Assembly: GCA_017525525.1 (NCBI GenBank) | Contig: JAFXSQ010000066.1 | Span: 40,639-104,638 of the forward strand | Reading direction: 5' to 3' | From: Lachnospiraceae bacterium | Lineage (GTDB): Bacteria > Bacillota > Clostridia > Lachnospirales > Lachnospiraceae | Length of the DNA: 64,000 nucleotides | In this document: positions 7,505 through 14,951 of the stretch, piece after piece | Position numbering within the stretch: position 1 is the first letter of the stretch | How the letters are laid out: each line of letters starts with the position of its first letter | Notes under the pieces: generated by a model | What the model was told of the DNA's origin: nothing | What the model saw: only the letters and a program-made list of their open reading frames with translations | The model's database searches: none | Translations under genes and position numbers: made by a program

Positions 7505-8215
7505 GTGAAGGTAAGATTCTTGCTTTTTTTTGACAAATTGGTTCTTATATTTATGCAGCTTTTCTCAGGAAAGCTCGAGAAGGGTTTAAGCGAAAGTCAG
7601 CTTGAGGAAAATGTGAAAATCTGGCGGGGAGAGGGCAGCGATGTGCGGTCAAGGGCTTTGGATTCTGATGCCAAGTATATCGAGAACCAGCGAGCGCTTG
7701 ATGCCATATCTTACGGTAAGTCGGGAAAGCTTTCCGACAAGCTCTTTTTCGGTGGTAATCATATGACCGCGGCCGACAATTCCTGTGAGGTTATAGCGGT
7801 CTATAATCTGTTTGCTGTCTTGGATATGAGTGAAGGCCACGATCTGCCGGAGCTGCTCAAAGTCTTCTCGGATAAGGGCATCTGCTTTAAGGGGCGGTTT
7901 GGAACAGGCCCTAAGGCTTTGGTTAGCTATCTTAAGACTGAAGGGTTGAAGGTGGAAGCCTTATCTGCGGGAAGACTGGAGAAGGAACATATTGACAGGC
8001 TCGAGGCGAGGCATGAAGCTTTTATATTCATGGCTTATAATGAGGCGCACAAGGTAACCTCCATGGTTCATACTATGTGTATAAGTAAGGAAAAAAGCGG
8101 ATTTGTGCGGCATAATGGCAGTCGGACAGAACCGTCGCCGACGCTTTATGAGGCGGTGATGTCTTATAACGGAGGGAAGTCAAGTCCTCTCTTTGTGCTT
8201 GGAGCAAAGCGGTAA
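7505..8215 (+). CDS. Hypothetical protein, possible papain-fold cysteine protease
   Basis: 236 residues from a GTG start that has AGGAG 7 bp upstream. The N-terminus is hydrophobic (LLFFDKLVLIFMQLF), perhaps a signal or membrane anchor. The segment NSCEVIAVYNLF near residue 92, with its cysteine at the start of a helix, resembles the catalytic-Cys helix of C39/papain-like folds. A later histidine in MVHTMCI near residue 180, and an Asn in RHNGSRT, could complete a site. This is a fold guess from local patterns; no family is recognised with certainty. It stands alone, after a repeat and before a hairpin. No clear promoter is visible. Confidence 0.5.
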   Translation: MKVRFLLFFDKLVLIFMQLFSGKLEKGLSESQLEENVKIWRGEGSDVRSRALDSDAKYIENQRALDAISYGKSGKLSDKLFFGGNHMTAADNSCEVIAVYNLFAVLDMSEGHDLPELLKVFSDKGICFKGRFGTGPKALVSYLKTEGLKVEALSAGRLEKEHIDRLEARHEAFIFMAYNEAHKVTSMVHTMCISKEKSGFVRHNGSRTEPSPTLYEAVMSYNGGKSSPLFVLGAKR

Positions 8216-8239
8216 AAATGCTCTTTTACGAGAGCATTT
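8216..8239 (+). terminator. Hairpin after the papain-like gene, weak terminator
   Basis: AAATGCTCT (8216-8224) pairs perfectly with AGAGCATTT (8231-8239), beginning right after the stop codon. Only three T follow, so termination may be weak. Confidence 0.6.
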
Positions 8240-8244
8240 CGTAC

Positions 8245-8273
8245 TTGATATTTGACTGCAAATAAAGTATACT
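8245..8273 (+). promoter_or_regulatory. Promoter of the charged membrane protein gene
   Basis: TTGATA at 8245-8250, 17 bp spacer, TATACT at 8268-8273, 39 bp before the start codon. Confidence 0.68.
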
Positions 8274-8311
8274 GTTTTTTATCTATTGTTAGAACTCAGG
8301 AGGAACTTAAG

Positions 8312-9403
8312 ATGTCAGAATCGACCCAAGCATGGATATTTCTAATAGGACTTATAGTCTTTTTTATAGTGCTTTTGATAGTTACCTTGGTTGTCCTTTT
8401 CGGAGGCGGCAAGGATGAAGAGGATGAGGAAAAGAGGGTAGAAGAGAAGAAATCCGAGCCCAAGAAGGCAGATACGAAGGCAGATACCGAGAAGCCTGAA
8501 CCAAGGAAAAACGAATCTAAAAAGTCTGAGGACAAAAAGTCTGAACCTAAAAAAGCTGATGCTAAAAAGGAAAGCAAGCCTGCTAAGAGCGTATCAAAGC
8601 AGGAGGAAGAAGCCGAAGCTGTTCAGGCTGCTCATGAAGAATACAGTTATGAGGATGAATACTACGACGAATACGACGGATATGATGACGAGGATTACGA
8701 TGAGTATGAGGATGATGAGACCGGAAAGACGGACGAGTTAAAGAATCCGGATATCCCGCCTATCGAGGAGATACCCGTTGTTTCGGAAGAGAATCCTGTT
8801 GAAAAGCATAAAAAGAGCAAAAAGGATAAGAAAAAGGAGGCTCCTAAGGAGAAGAACGAAGATATCTTCACGGTTGCAATGGATGAGGATTCAATAATCA
8901 GCCGTATAGAAGGAGACAGTGAGGAAACGACTTCTGAGGATAAAGTTGAAGCTGAGAAAGATAATCACGAAGAAGTTCACGAGGAGAATTACTGGTACAA
9001 TAAGGAGGAGGTTGCCGACCGTCCTTCCTACAGAAAGCCGGAGGCTTATTACCATTACTTCAGGAGCGCATTTGACAGCTTAGACGAGTTGCTTACAGAG
9101 ATGTATGACTGCGCTTATGTCAAGACGGAGGAGATAAGATATATCGCTTACGGTATTGAGCCCAAGACAATCTTCGGAAACGAGGAGCTGCTTGTGGATG
9201 AGGATGCGTTTATTGAGAAGTTCAAGACTAAGAAGCCTACCATGCAGGATGGAGTAAAAATCTATGAGAAATGGTGCGGTTACGTGAAGAGCTTCCTTGA
9301 GATAATCGAGTTCCATGCATCGAAAGAGATGATTGAGGATATCAACAAGAAGCTCTGCGAATACGGAAAGAGCGATGCAAAGACATTGATAAAGGGAAAG
9401 TGA
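8312..9403 (+). CDS. Single-pass membrane protein with long charged low-complexity region
   Basis: 363 residues from the ATG at 8312, which has AGGAGG about 9 bp upstream. One membrane helix occupies residues about 9-32. It is followed by a Lys/Glu-rich repeat region (KKSEPKKADAKKE-type), a strikingly acidic Tyr/Asp/Glu stretch around residues 110-135, more charged linker, and from about residue 240 a predicted helical domain (FRSAFDSLDELLTEMYDCAY ... IIEFHASKEMIEDI). I do not recognise the C-terminal domain. The orientation implied by the positive residues after the helix puts the charged part in the cytoplasm, which is inference. Not part of an obvious operon. Confidence 0.6.
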   Translation: MSESTQAWIFLIGLIVFFIVLLIVTLVVLFGGGKDEEDEEKRVEEKKSEPKKADTKADTEKPEPRKNESKKSEDKKSEPKKADAKKESKPAKSVSKQEEEAEAVQAAHEEYSYEDEYYDEYDGYDDEDYDEYEDDETGKTDELKNPDIPPIEEIPVVSEENPVEKHKKSKKDKKKEAPKEKNEDIFTVAMDEDSIISRIEGDSEETTSEDKVEAEKDNHEEVHEENYWYNKEEVADRPSYRKPEAYYHYFRSAFDSLDELLTEMYDCAYVKTEEIRYIAYGIEPKTIFGNEELLVDEDAFIEKFKTKKPTMQDGVKIYEKWCGYVKSFLEIIEFHASKEMIEDINKKLCEYGKSDAKTLIKGK

Positions 9404-9411
9404 CAGGAGAA

Positions 9412-9440
9412 AAGATGCGTCGCTTCGCTCAGGATGACAC
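9412..9440. repeat. Partial copy of the TTCGCTCAGGATGACAC repeat
   Basis: GCGTCGCTTCGCTCAGGATGACAC-type sequence shared with 39050-39070 and, inverted, with 39093-39115 and 13541-13556. It lies between the stop of the upstream gene and the terminator of the convergent gene. Confidence 0.6.
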
Positions 9441-9451
9441 AAAAGTATAAC

Positions 9452-9490
9452 AAAAAAAGGAAGCGCAGTTGCTACGCTTCCTTTTCTTTT
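9452..9490 (-). terminator. Terminator for the DUF368 gene, overlapping its last codons
   Basis: AAAGGAAGCG (9456-9465) pairs with CGCTTCCTTT (9475-9484). On the minus strand it is followed by seven T, so it works best for the DUF368 gene. On the plus strand the T-tract is interrupted, so bidirectional use is possible. Confidence 0.85.
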
Positions 9491-10377
9491 GCTCCTAAGC
9501 TTCCTATATATAATGTAAGAGCGATAGCTGCTATCAGACTTAAGACTCCGATTATTATCATGACCGTTGAGGTGCCGCTTAAGGGGTACTCCTGATTTAT
9601 CTTGTAGAATACCGATACGGGGGAAGCAACGACAAGCCCGAGGATACCGTAGTAGGTTGCAAGAGGAAACTTGTTAAGTAGCCAGCTTATGAGCTTGGCG
9701 ATCAGAAAGAGACCTACAAGGCACCCGAGCGCGAAGGGAGCGAGGACTAAGCCGCGGTCAACAAGAAAGGCCATGTCCATGTCCTTTAAAGCTTTGATAA
9801 AGTCCCTTACAGCAGTGACTATTCCGAAATAGTAGCCTAAAACCATGAGTATGAGCGATCCGGACACTCCCGGGATGACCATGGCTGCAGCTGCAATCAT
9901 TCCCATGAATACTACTATTATCATGGTTGAAGGTGTTGCCTCAAGCAGCATGCCGCTTTCCTTGTCTCCGTTTAGGAAGGGCATTATCAGTGATACGGCA
10001 AGAAGCAGGATAAATACAATCAGGTTTACATAAGTAGGAGTTCTGTCGGGAAGCCCTGAGTAGCTCTTCAGGTTCTTAAGCAGAGCCGGAATTCCACCTA
10101 AAATCAGGCCGGTGAATATACATGCCGTGACAAACGGGATGTTCTCAAGCATGTAAGGTATCACGAAGGTAAAGCTTATGATACCGAAGGCCATACCTAA
10201 CGCAAGCGGAAGGAGTGTTTTAAAGCTTTCCTTGAATTTCTTGAGGATATTTGAGATGGATCCGACCAGCTTGTCATATACTCCGAAGGAAACTGCCATT
10301 GTGCCTCCGGACACGCCGGGAATAACATTTGCGACACCTACAAAGATGCCTTTGATAAAATCGATTATAAAATTCAT
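9472..10377 (-). CDS. popT: DUF368 family polyprenyl-phosphate transporter
   Basis: A 301-residue, highly hydrophobic protein with about eight to ten membrane segments. The family hallmark is the repeated GVSGG/GVSGS motif: VIPGVSGGTMAVSFGVYD near the N-terminus and VIPGVSGSLILMVLGYYFG near residue 170, an inverted-repeat arrangement. DUF368 proteins (PopT) have been reported as undecaprenyl-phosphate flippases that recycle the lipid carrier of wall synthesis. The 3' end of the gene forms part of its terminator. Upstream on the minus strand lies a promoter, then a terminator-like hairpin, then the start codon, suggesting attenuation. The symbol follows the family; the activity here is inferred. 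Confidence 0.87.
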   Translation of the reverse strand: MNFIIDFIKGIFVGVANVIPGVSGGTMAVSFGVYDKLVGSISNILKKFKESFKTLLPLALGMAFGIISFTFVIPYMLENIPFVTACIFTGLILGGIPALLKNLKSYSGLPDRTPTYVNLIVFILLLAVSLIMPFLNGDKESGMLLEATPSTMIIVVFMGMIAAAAMVIPGVSGSLILMVLGYYFGIVTAVRDFIKALKDMDMAFLVDRGLVLAPFALGCLVGLFLIAKLISWLLNKFPLATYYGILGLVVASPVSVFYKINQEYPLSGTSTVMIIIGVLSLIAAIALTLYIGSLGAKEKEA

Positions 10378-10459
10378 ATTTCTGCCCTCGTTGACATATT
10401 ATAGTATTTGTGATATATTACACGTGAAGGCGGCAGATTGCCCCTTGGAAGTTTTGGTT

Positions 10460-10508
10460 AAAAAATAACCGCCACATATTCCAGTCTGGGGCGGTTATTT
10501 TTTGTCTT
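10460..10508 (-). promoter_or_regulatory. Candidate transcription attenuator in the DUF368 leader
   Basis: On the minus strand AATAACCGCC pairs with GGCGGTTATT around a 16-base loop and is followed by six T, a strong intrinsic terminator. It lies after the promoter at 10546-10573 and before the start codon at 10377. Near the 5' end of the predicted leader is CTGGCGGT (plus-strand 10534-10541), which could pair with the ACCGCC arm instead and so act as an antiterminator. A short free-standing RNA of about 80 nt is the alternative reading. It matches no riboswitch class that I know. Confidence 0.55.
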
Positions 10509-10545
10509 AATGACTTATCTCAAGGAGTACCTACCGCCAGGTCAC

Positions 10546-10573
10546 ATTATAACATAATATGTGATTATTTCAA
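10546..10573 (-). promoter_or_regulatory. Minus-strand promoter upstream of the DUF368 gene
   Basis: Read on the minus strand: TTGAAA (plus 10568-10573), 16 bp spacer, TATAAT (plus 10546-10551). A second, weaker TATAAT (plus 10398-10403) lies close to the start codon without a good -35, and would bypass the hairpin. An inverted repeat TCACAT/ATGTGA (10542-10547 and 10559-10564) overlaps the -10 box and might be an operator. Confidence 0.6.
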
Positions 10574-10600
10574 TGTACTCTTAGTACAAAAGGAGCGAAA

Positions 10601-11689
10601 ATGAAAAAGAAACTTCTATATATAATGTTGTTCGGAATGTGTCTTGCATCTCTTTCGGGATGCGGGGGCAGCAGTGAGGATGAGACTACGGAAAGCACAC
10701 AGGCAAAGCCATCCGTTACGACAGAGGCGCATCAGATGACTGAGGCTACAACAGAGGAAGAAGAGGAACTCGATAAGGACAGTGAGGGCTTTGTAAAGGC
10801 GGATGACTATGCGGTCCTTAAGGAAGCGGCTAATATTTATACCGAGGCGGACTTAAGCTCCCCTATATTTATGATAGGCGAGGAGGGGGACATATATTCG
10901 CGAATAGGTTACTTAGGCGACTGGACCAAGATTTCGTACGACGACACATCCTTTTATATAGAAAGCTCGCTTGTGGAGGTTGCGGAGAAGGAAGCTCCGA
11001 AGCCTGCAACTCAGGGGGATGCCGAGACTGAAGATGAGACAAAGAAGGTCAACGAGAGATCGCTCCCCAAGAAGATTGTTATAGATCCGGCAAATCAATC
11101 CGTGCTAAATGTTGAGGTTGAAGAGGTTGCTCCGGGAAGTGGAGAGAGAAAGGCTGCAGCTTCAATGGGAGGAACCGGTGTTTCGACGGGAGTGAAGGAG
11201 TACGAACTTAACCTTACTTATGCACAACTTCTTAAAACCGAGCTTGAGGCCAGAGGATACAAGGTTACGATGACGAGAGAAACCAGTGACATTGATTTGG
11301 GAAATATGGCAAGGGCGGAGATGGTAAATACCTCGGAGGCTTCAGCTGTGATAAGGATACAGATGAATGAGAGCAGCAATCCTCGTCTTGCCGGGGCGAT
11401 GGCGATGTGCATGCCATCGTATTCGGAGTATAACGGTGAGCTTTATGCGGAAAGTCATACGTTTTGTACCTGGGTTCTGGAAGGGTTGACAGAAAAGACA
11501 GGGTGCGAAAATCGTGGAATATACGAAACTACGGGCATGACACTCATAAATTGGACTGAGATACCGTGCTGTGTCGTATCTGTGGGCTTTCTCTCAAACA
11601 AAGAGGAGGAGCTCAACCTTGTAAGCTCCGAGTATCAGCGAAAAGTAATAGAAGGTTTGGCTGACGGAATCGACAAATATTTCAATTGA
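10601..11689 (+). CDS. Lipoprotein with SH3b domain and degenerate amidase_3 domain
   Basis: 362 residues. The N-terminus is a lipoprotein signal with lipobox LSGC (Cys21), so the protein is tethered to the outer face of the membrane. A Thr/Glu-rich linker is followed by an SH3b-like domain (about 65-130). The C-terminal 190 residues align with N-acetylmuramoyl-L-alanine amidase (amidase_3): IVIDP, YELNL, VTMTRETSDIDLGNMARAEM, ENRGIYETTGMTLINWTEIPCCVVSVGFLSN. Of the four zinc/catalytic positions, the His of DPGHGG is Asn-containing DPANQS, the second His (SIHxN) is Gln in RIQMN, and the final Glu (LVELGFLSN) is Ser; only the middle Glu remains. It is therefore probably a binding or regulatory pseudoenzyme. 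AAAGGAG precedes the ATG. Confidence 0.8.
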   Translation: MKKKLLYIMLFGMCLASLSGCGGSSEDETTESTQAKPSVTTEAHQMTEATTEEEEELDKDSEGFVKADDYAVLKEAANIYTEADLSSPIFMIGEEGDIYSRIGYLGDWTKISYDDTSFYIESSLVEVAEKEAPKPATQGDAETEDETKKVNERSLPKKIVIDPANQSVLNVEVEEVAPGSGERKAAASMGGTGVSTGVKEYELNLTYAQLLKTELEARGYKVTMTRETSDIDLGNMARAEMVNTSEASAVIRIQMNESSNPRLAGAMAMCMPSYSEYNGELYAESHTFCTWVLEGLTEKTGCENRGIYETTGMTLINWTEIPCCVVSVGFLSNKEEELNLVSSEYQRKVIEGLADGIDKYFN

Positions 11690-11763
11690 TACGGTCAATA
11701 TGACAAAACTATATGAAAAATTATAAAAAAATTGAATAATTATTACAAAAATGTAACAAAGAG

Positions 11764-11792
11764 TTGACACTTCCCACCTTGAATGCTATTAT
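11764..11792 (+). promoter_or_regulatory. Promoter of the SleB-type hydrolase gene
   Basis: TTGACA at 11764-11769, 17 bp spacer, TATTAT at 11787-11792 with TGC extended -10. The leader of about 50 nt ends with AAGGTGG before the ATG. No terminator for the preceding lipoprotein gene is visible in the 70 bp upstream, which are simply AT-rich. Confidence 0.85.
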
Positions 11793-11850
11793 GCATTGTA
11801 ACAGAAACGTAACGAATGCAAAGAATGACGATGCAAAAAAGGTGGGCATT

Positions 11851-13269
11851 ATGAGTAAAAGAACTAAAAGGATGGTTGAAAACCTGAGAAGAGTTGTTAC
11901 AAGGGACATTATAAACCCGAGATTTGTTGTAAGAAATCTTCTCGCATTGATAGTAGCGTTCTCGCTTGTGGCTGTTTTGGCAGGCGGCGCGATTTATTTC
12001 AAGGATGCAAGGAAGGAAGCTAAGGCAGAGCAGACAGCTAAGGCGGATGTGCCTGTAAAGCTTGCGCTTGATACACCATCTATGATGAAGAAGGATATGC
12101 CCGATGATCTTGCGGCAGAGCTTGATGCGAATGCAAAGGCTGATGTGGCAGCGAAGGAAAAGGAAGTAATCGCGGCTGCGGAAAGCGAGTTTGCGTCAAA
12201 GGCAGTTGCCAAGGATATCGTGTATATATATAAGGAAGGCAAGGATGGTTCCGAGGTCGTAGGTATCATGGATAAGGGTGCCGTAGCCGACATACTTACC
12301 AAGAAGGGCGAATGGCTCAAGATTTCCTCGGGCGATGTAACAGGCTTTGTAAAGGAGAGCGAAACACTTTCCGGCAAAGAGGGTTACGAGCTCGCACAGC
12401 AGTACTATGAGGTAGTTGCTGTTGTTAATGAGGATGGCATAAATGTAAGAGTTGAGGCTTCTGAAGACTCAGACATCTTCGAGGTTGCTTATACCGATGA
12501 TAAGTATGATGTAGACAAGTCAAAGACCGATAAGAATTGGGTATGTGTAAATACCTGGCTTGACAGTGAGGCATATATCTCAAAGGATTACGTAACAATT
12601 TCCGAAGGATACAGGGTTGCGCGCGCTTCGGAGACAACCATTTCCGTTAAGAAGAAGACTAAGGCCGAGATGGAAATAGAAGAGAAGACCACTGAGGACA
12701 GTGAAAACGAGTCTGAAGAGGATACTGAGGAAGAAGAGAAAACTACAACAACTTCATCTGCTACAACCACTACAAGAGCTACAACAACCGAAGAAGAGGT
12801 AACAGAGGAGACTACTACGAAAGAGACAACTACCGAGGAAGTTACAACAACTGAGGCTCCGCAGTCTACAGAGCCGGTTATTACGGATTCGGGCGCTGTA
12901 TCCTTAAGTGAGGACGACATAAGACTTATGGCGGTTGTTATGACTCTTGAGTGCGGTAACGAGCCTTACGACGGTCAGGTAGCTGTTGCAAATGTTATTC
13001 TTAACAGATTAAGACTCGGTTATTATGGCAGTACAATCAGTGATGTGGTTTACGCGCCGTATCAGTTCTCAGTAGTCGGTACATCATCATTCTATTACTA
13101 CCTTGAGAACGGTCCTTTCGAGAGCTGTGTTGCAGCAGCAAGAGAGGCTTGCGCAGGTACGAATTACGTGAAGGATTATATAGCCTTCAGACCGACATGG
13201 GCGATTGACACATCAGCGCTCGACGAGTATATCCAGATAGGAAATCACATATTCTACAGAGGTTACTAA
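11851..13269 (+). CDS. SleB-type cell wall hydrolase with SH3b domains
   Basis: 472 residues from the ATG at 11851, behind AAGGTGG; the promoter excludes starts further upstream. A membrane helix at about residues 30-50 anchors it. Two SH3b-like domains follow (about 125-180 and 190-260), then a linker of about 90 residues dominated by Thr and Glu that could span the wall. The C-terminal 125 residues are a hydrolase_2 (SleB/CwlJ) domain: MAVVMTLECGNEPYDGQVAV with the catalytic-type Glu, ANVILNRL, YQFSV and FYRGY at the end. SleB proteins are lytic transglycosylases, best known in spore germination, but copies like this in vegetative cells are common in Clostridia. It probably remodels peptidoglycan. 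Confidence 0.85.
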   Translation: MSKRTKRMVENLRRVVTRDIINPRFVVRNLLALIVAFSLVAVLAGGAIYFKDARKEAKAEQTAKADVPVKLALDTPSMMKKDMPDDLAAELDANAKADVAAKEKEVIAAAESEFASKAVAKDIVYIYKEGKDGSEVVGIMDKGAVADILTKKGEWLKISSGDVTGFVKESETLSGKEGYELAQQYYEVVAVVNEDGINVRVEASEDSDIFEVAYTDDKYDVDKSKTDKNWVCVNTWLDSEAYISKDYVTISEGYRVARASETTISVKKKTKAEMEIEEKTTEDSENESEEDTEEEEKTTTTSSATTTTRATTTEEEVTEETTTKETTTEEVTTTEAPQSTEPVITDSGAVSLSEDDIRLMAVVMTLECGNEPYDGQVAVANVILNRLRLGYYGSTISDVVYAPYQFSVVGTSSFYYYLENGPFESCVAAAREACAGTNYVKDYIAFRPTWAIDTSALDEYIQIGNHIFYRGY

Positions 13270-13280
13270 GATTAAATCCG

Positions 13281-13310
13281 GGGCTTCCGCAAGAGCGGAG
13301 GCCCTTTTTT
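13281..13310 (+). terminator. Terminator of the SleB-type gene
   Basis: GGGCTTCCGC pairs with GCGGAGGCCC (one mismatch) around AAGA, then six T. Confidence 0.9.
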
Positions 13311-13317
13311 ATGCGCA

Positions 13318-13440
13318 CGACCGCGTAATGTAATCAGCCGCTTTGCGGCACGCGGTCGGCACGGCGATAAGTGAGACAGGAAATCTTTGATTTCCGTTGT
13401 CGAACTTATACAGAGTAGTAGGGTGCGACTGCGTATTCCC
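13318..13440. repeat. Compound hairpin repeat (hairpin A plus hairpin B)
   Basis: This is the first part of a 518 bp gene-free stretch (13270-13787) that holds a terminator and three repeats. Hairpin A: CGACCGCGT (13318-13326) with ACGCGGTCG (13350-13358), nested GCCGC/GCGGC (13337-13349). Hairpin B (about 13365-13410): ATAAGT-GACA-AAATC/GATTT-TGTC-ACTTAT. A third AGTAGGG/CCCTACT pair follows. A has a covarying relative at 27236, and B a near-identical copy at 17041. From 13441 to 13529 I see only a 14 bp palindrome at 13507-13520. Confidence 0.85.
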
Positions 13441-13556
13441 TACTCGATTGCGCAATTTGCCCGATTGTGTAGGTTTAATTGCAAAATTGTGTGAAATAGT
13501 GTAAAGTATATGATCATATAAAGATTCTGACACATCGATGTCATCCTGAACGAAGT

Positions 13557-13668
13557 GACGCAGACCTCAATGCGAAGCGTTGAGGTGCCGGCCTTCGATG
13601 TCATAAGGAATCCACCGCAAGCGGTACCCCTTATGACGAAATGCGAGGGCTTGCGAAGCAACAGGAAG
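13557..13668. repeat. Palindromic-module repeat, inverted partner of 7348-7459
   Basis: It is the exact reverse complement of 7348-7459 over 112 bp. It contains the CCTCAA/TTGAGG hairpin and the GTCATAAGG...CCTTATGAC palindrome. It is preceded by a TGTCATCCTGAACGAAGTGA copy of the second repeat family. Confidence 0.9.
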
Positions 13669-13682
13669 GATCTTGAATTATA

Positions 13683-13780
13683 GGGAGGTGCGATTATGAC
13701 GAAGTCATAATTTTGCATCGCACCGACCGACTGGGCAGGATTGCTTTAGCAATCGTGCCATTACATATTATACGAGGGGG
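13683..13780 (+). repeat. Hairpin repeat whose end carries the glf ribosome binding site
   Basis: It matches, in the orientation reading into glf, the units at 63731-64000 reading into the Rrf2 gene. Modules in order: GGTGCGAT...ATCGCACC enclosing TTATGAC-GAA-GTCATAA; CGACTGGGCAGG; GATTGC-TTTA-GCAATC; and a tail TATTATACGAGGGGG (13766-13780). The AT-rich tail could act as a -10 box; the GAGGGGG is 7 bp from the glf start. Compared with the unit at 63869, a 47-base palindromic module is absent at 13728. Confidence 0.85.
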
Positions 13781-13787
13781 TACAATA

Positions 13788-14891
13788 ATGAATTACGATT
13801 ATCTTATTGTTGGCGCTGGACTTTTTGGTTCGGTATTCGCTTATGAGGCTAAGAAAGCAGGGAAGAAGGTTCTTGTGATAGACAGGAGGAGCCATATAGC
13901 CGGAAATGTATATACAGAGGCAGTGAATGGAATAAACGTGCATAAGTACGGTGCGCACATCTTCCACACATCAAATAAAAAGATATGGGATTATGTAAAC
14001 CAATTTGCAGAGTTTAATAATTATGTAAACTCACCGCTTGCAAGCTATAAGGATGAGCTTTACAACCTGCCGTTCAATATGAATACTTTTTCGAAGCTAT
14101 GGAATATAAAGACTCCGAAGCAGGCGAAGGAGATGATAGCTTCGCAGATTGCGGATCTGAACATAACCGAGCCGAAGAACTTAGAGGAGCAGGCTCTCTC
14201 GTTAGTAGGTAAAGATATATACATAAAGCTTGTCAAGGGCTATACCGAGAAGCAGTGGGGCAAGAGCTGCACGGAGCTTCCGGCATTCATCATAAAGCGA
14301 CTTCCGGTGCGCTTTACCTACGACAACAATTACTTCAACGATCCCTACCAGGGCATTCCCAAGGGAGGGTACACAGCCATAGTTGAAAAGCTCCTTGATG
14401 GAATAGAAGTCAAGGTTAACACCGAGTTCAAAGACTTTATGTCAACCACTTCGGACGGCTTCGATAAGATAGTCTACACCGGAATGATAGATGAATACTT
14501 TGATTATAAGCTTGGAGAGCTTTCATACAGAAGTCTTCGCTTCGAGACAGAGTTGATAGAGGGAGAGGATAACTACCAGGGTAACGCGGTCGTGAACTAC
14601 ACCGAGCGTGAAGTGCCTTATACACGAATAATAGAGCATAAGCACTTTGAATTCGGCAAGCAGCCCGACACGGTCATTACCCGTGAGTATCCGGCTGACT
14701 GGAAGAAGGGTGACGAACCCTATTATCCTGTAAACAACGATGCCACCGCAGAGCTCTACGCCTCCTACAAGGCCCTCGCTGACAAGGAGGGAAACGTAAT
14801 CTTCGGAGGCCGCCTCGGGCAGTACAAATACTTTGACATGGATAAGGTTATTGAGGAGGCACTTAACTTAGCAGAAATAGAACTGGTATGA
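13788..14891 (+). CDS. glf: UDP-galactopyranose mutase
   Basis: 367 residues from the ATG at 13788, the first behind a ribosome binding site; its FAD-binding motif GAGLFGSVFA directly follows the start. The flavoenzyme interconverts UDP-galactopyranose and UDP-galactofuranose, the donor for Galf-containing surface glycans. Family motifs are clear: IDRRSHIAGN, VHKYGAHIFHTSN, KGYTEKQWGKSC, RLPVRFTYDNNYF, FGGRLGQYKYFDMD. Length is normal. The gene is solitary here, with no glycan cluster around it. Translation signals come from the repeat immediately upstream. No standard terminator follows; a long hairpin lies between it and the convergent argG. Confidence 0.95.
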   Translation: MNYDYLIVGAGLFGSVFAYEAKKAGKKVLVIDRRSHIAGNVYTEAVNGINVHKYGAHIFHTSNKKIWDYVNQFAEFNNYVNSPLASYKDELYNLPFNMNTFSKLWNIKTPKQAKEMIASQIADLNITEPKNLEEQALSLVGKDIYIKLVKGYTEKQWGKSCTELPAFIIKRLPVRFTYDNNYFNDPYQGIPKGGYTAIVEKLLDGIEVKVNTEFKDFMSTTSDGFDKIVYTGMIDEYFDYKLGELSYRSLRFETELIEGEDNYQGNAVVNYTEREVPYTRIIEHKHFEFGKQPDTVITREYPADWKKGDEPYYPVNNDATAELYASYKALADKEGNVIFGGRLGQYKYFDMDKVIEEALNLAEIELV

Positions 14892-14951
14892 TCAACCTTA
14901 CTTTTAGGATATCGATAAATGAAATAAAGTTCATAATGGATTGCATAAAAC

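Noticed and set aside
11764-11850. N-terminal extension of the SleB-type gene
   Set aside because: The frame is open, but it contains the -35 and -10 boxes; the first start with a ribosome binding site is 11851.
7348-13668. Composite transposon bounded by the inverted repeats
   Set aside because: No transposase or recombinase gene lies between them, and parts of the repeat also occur elsewhere, so it is a repeat family and not a transposon end pair.
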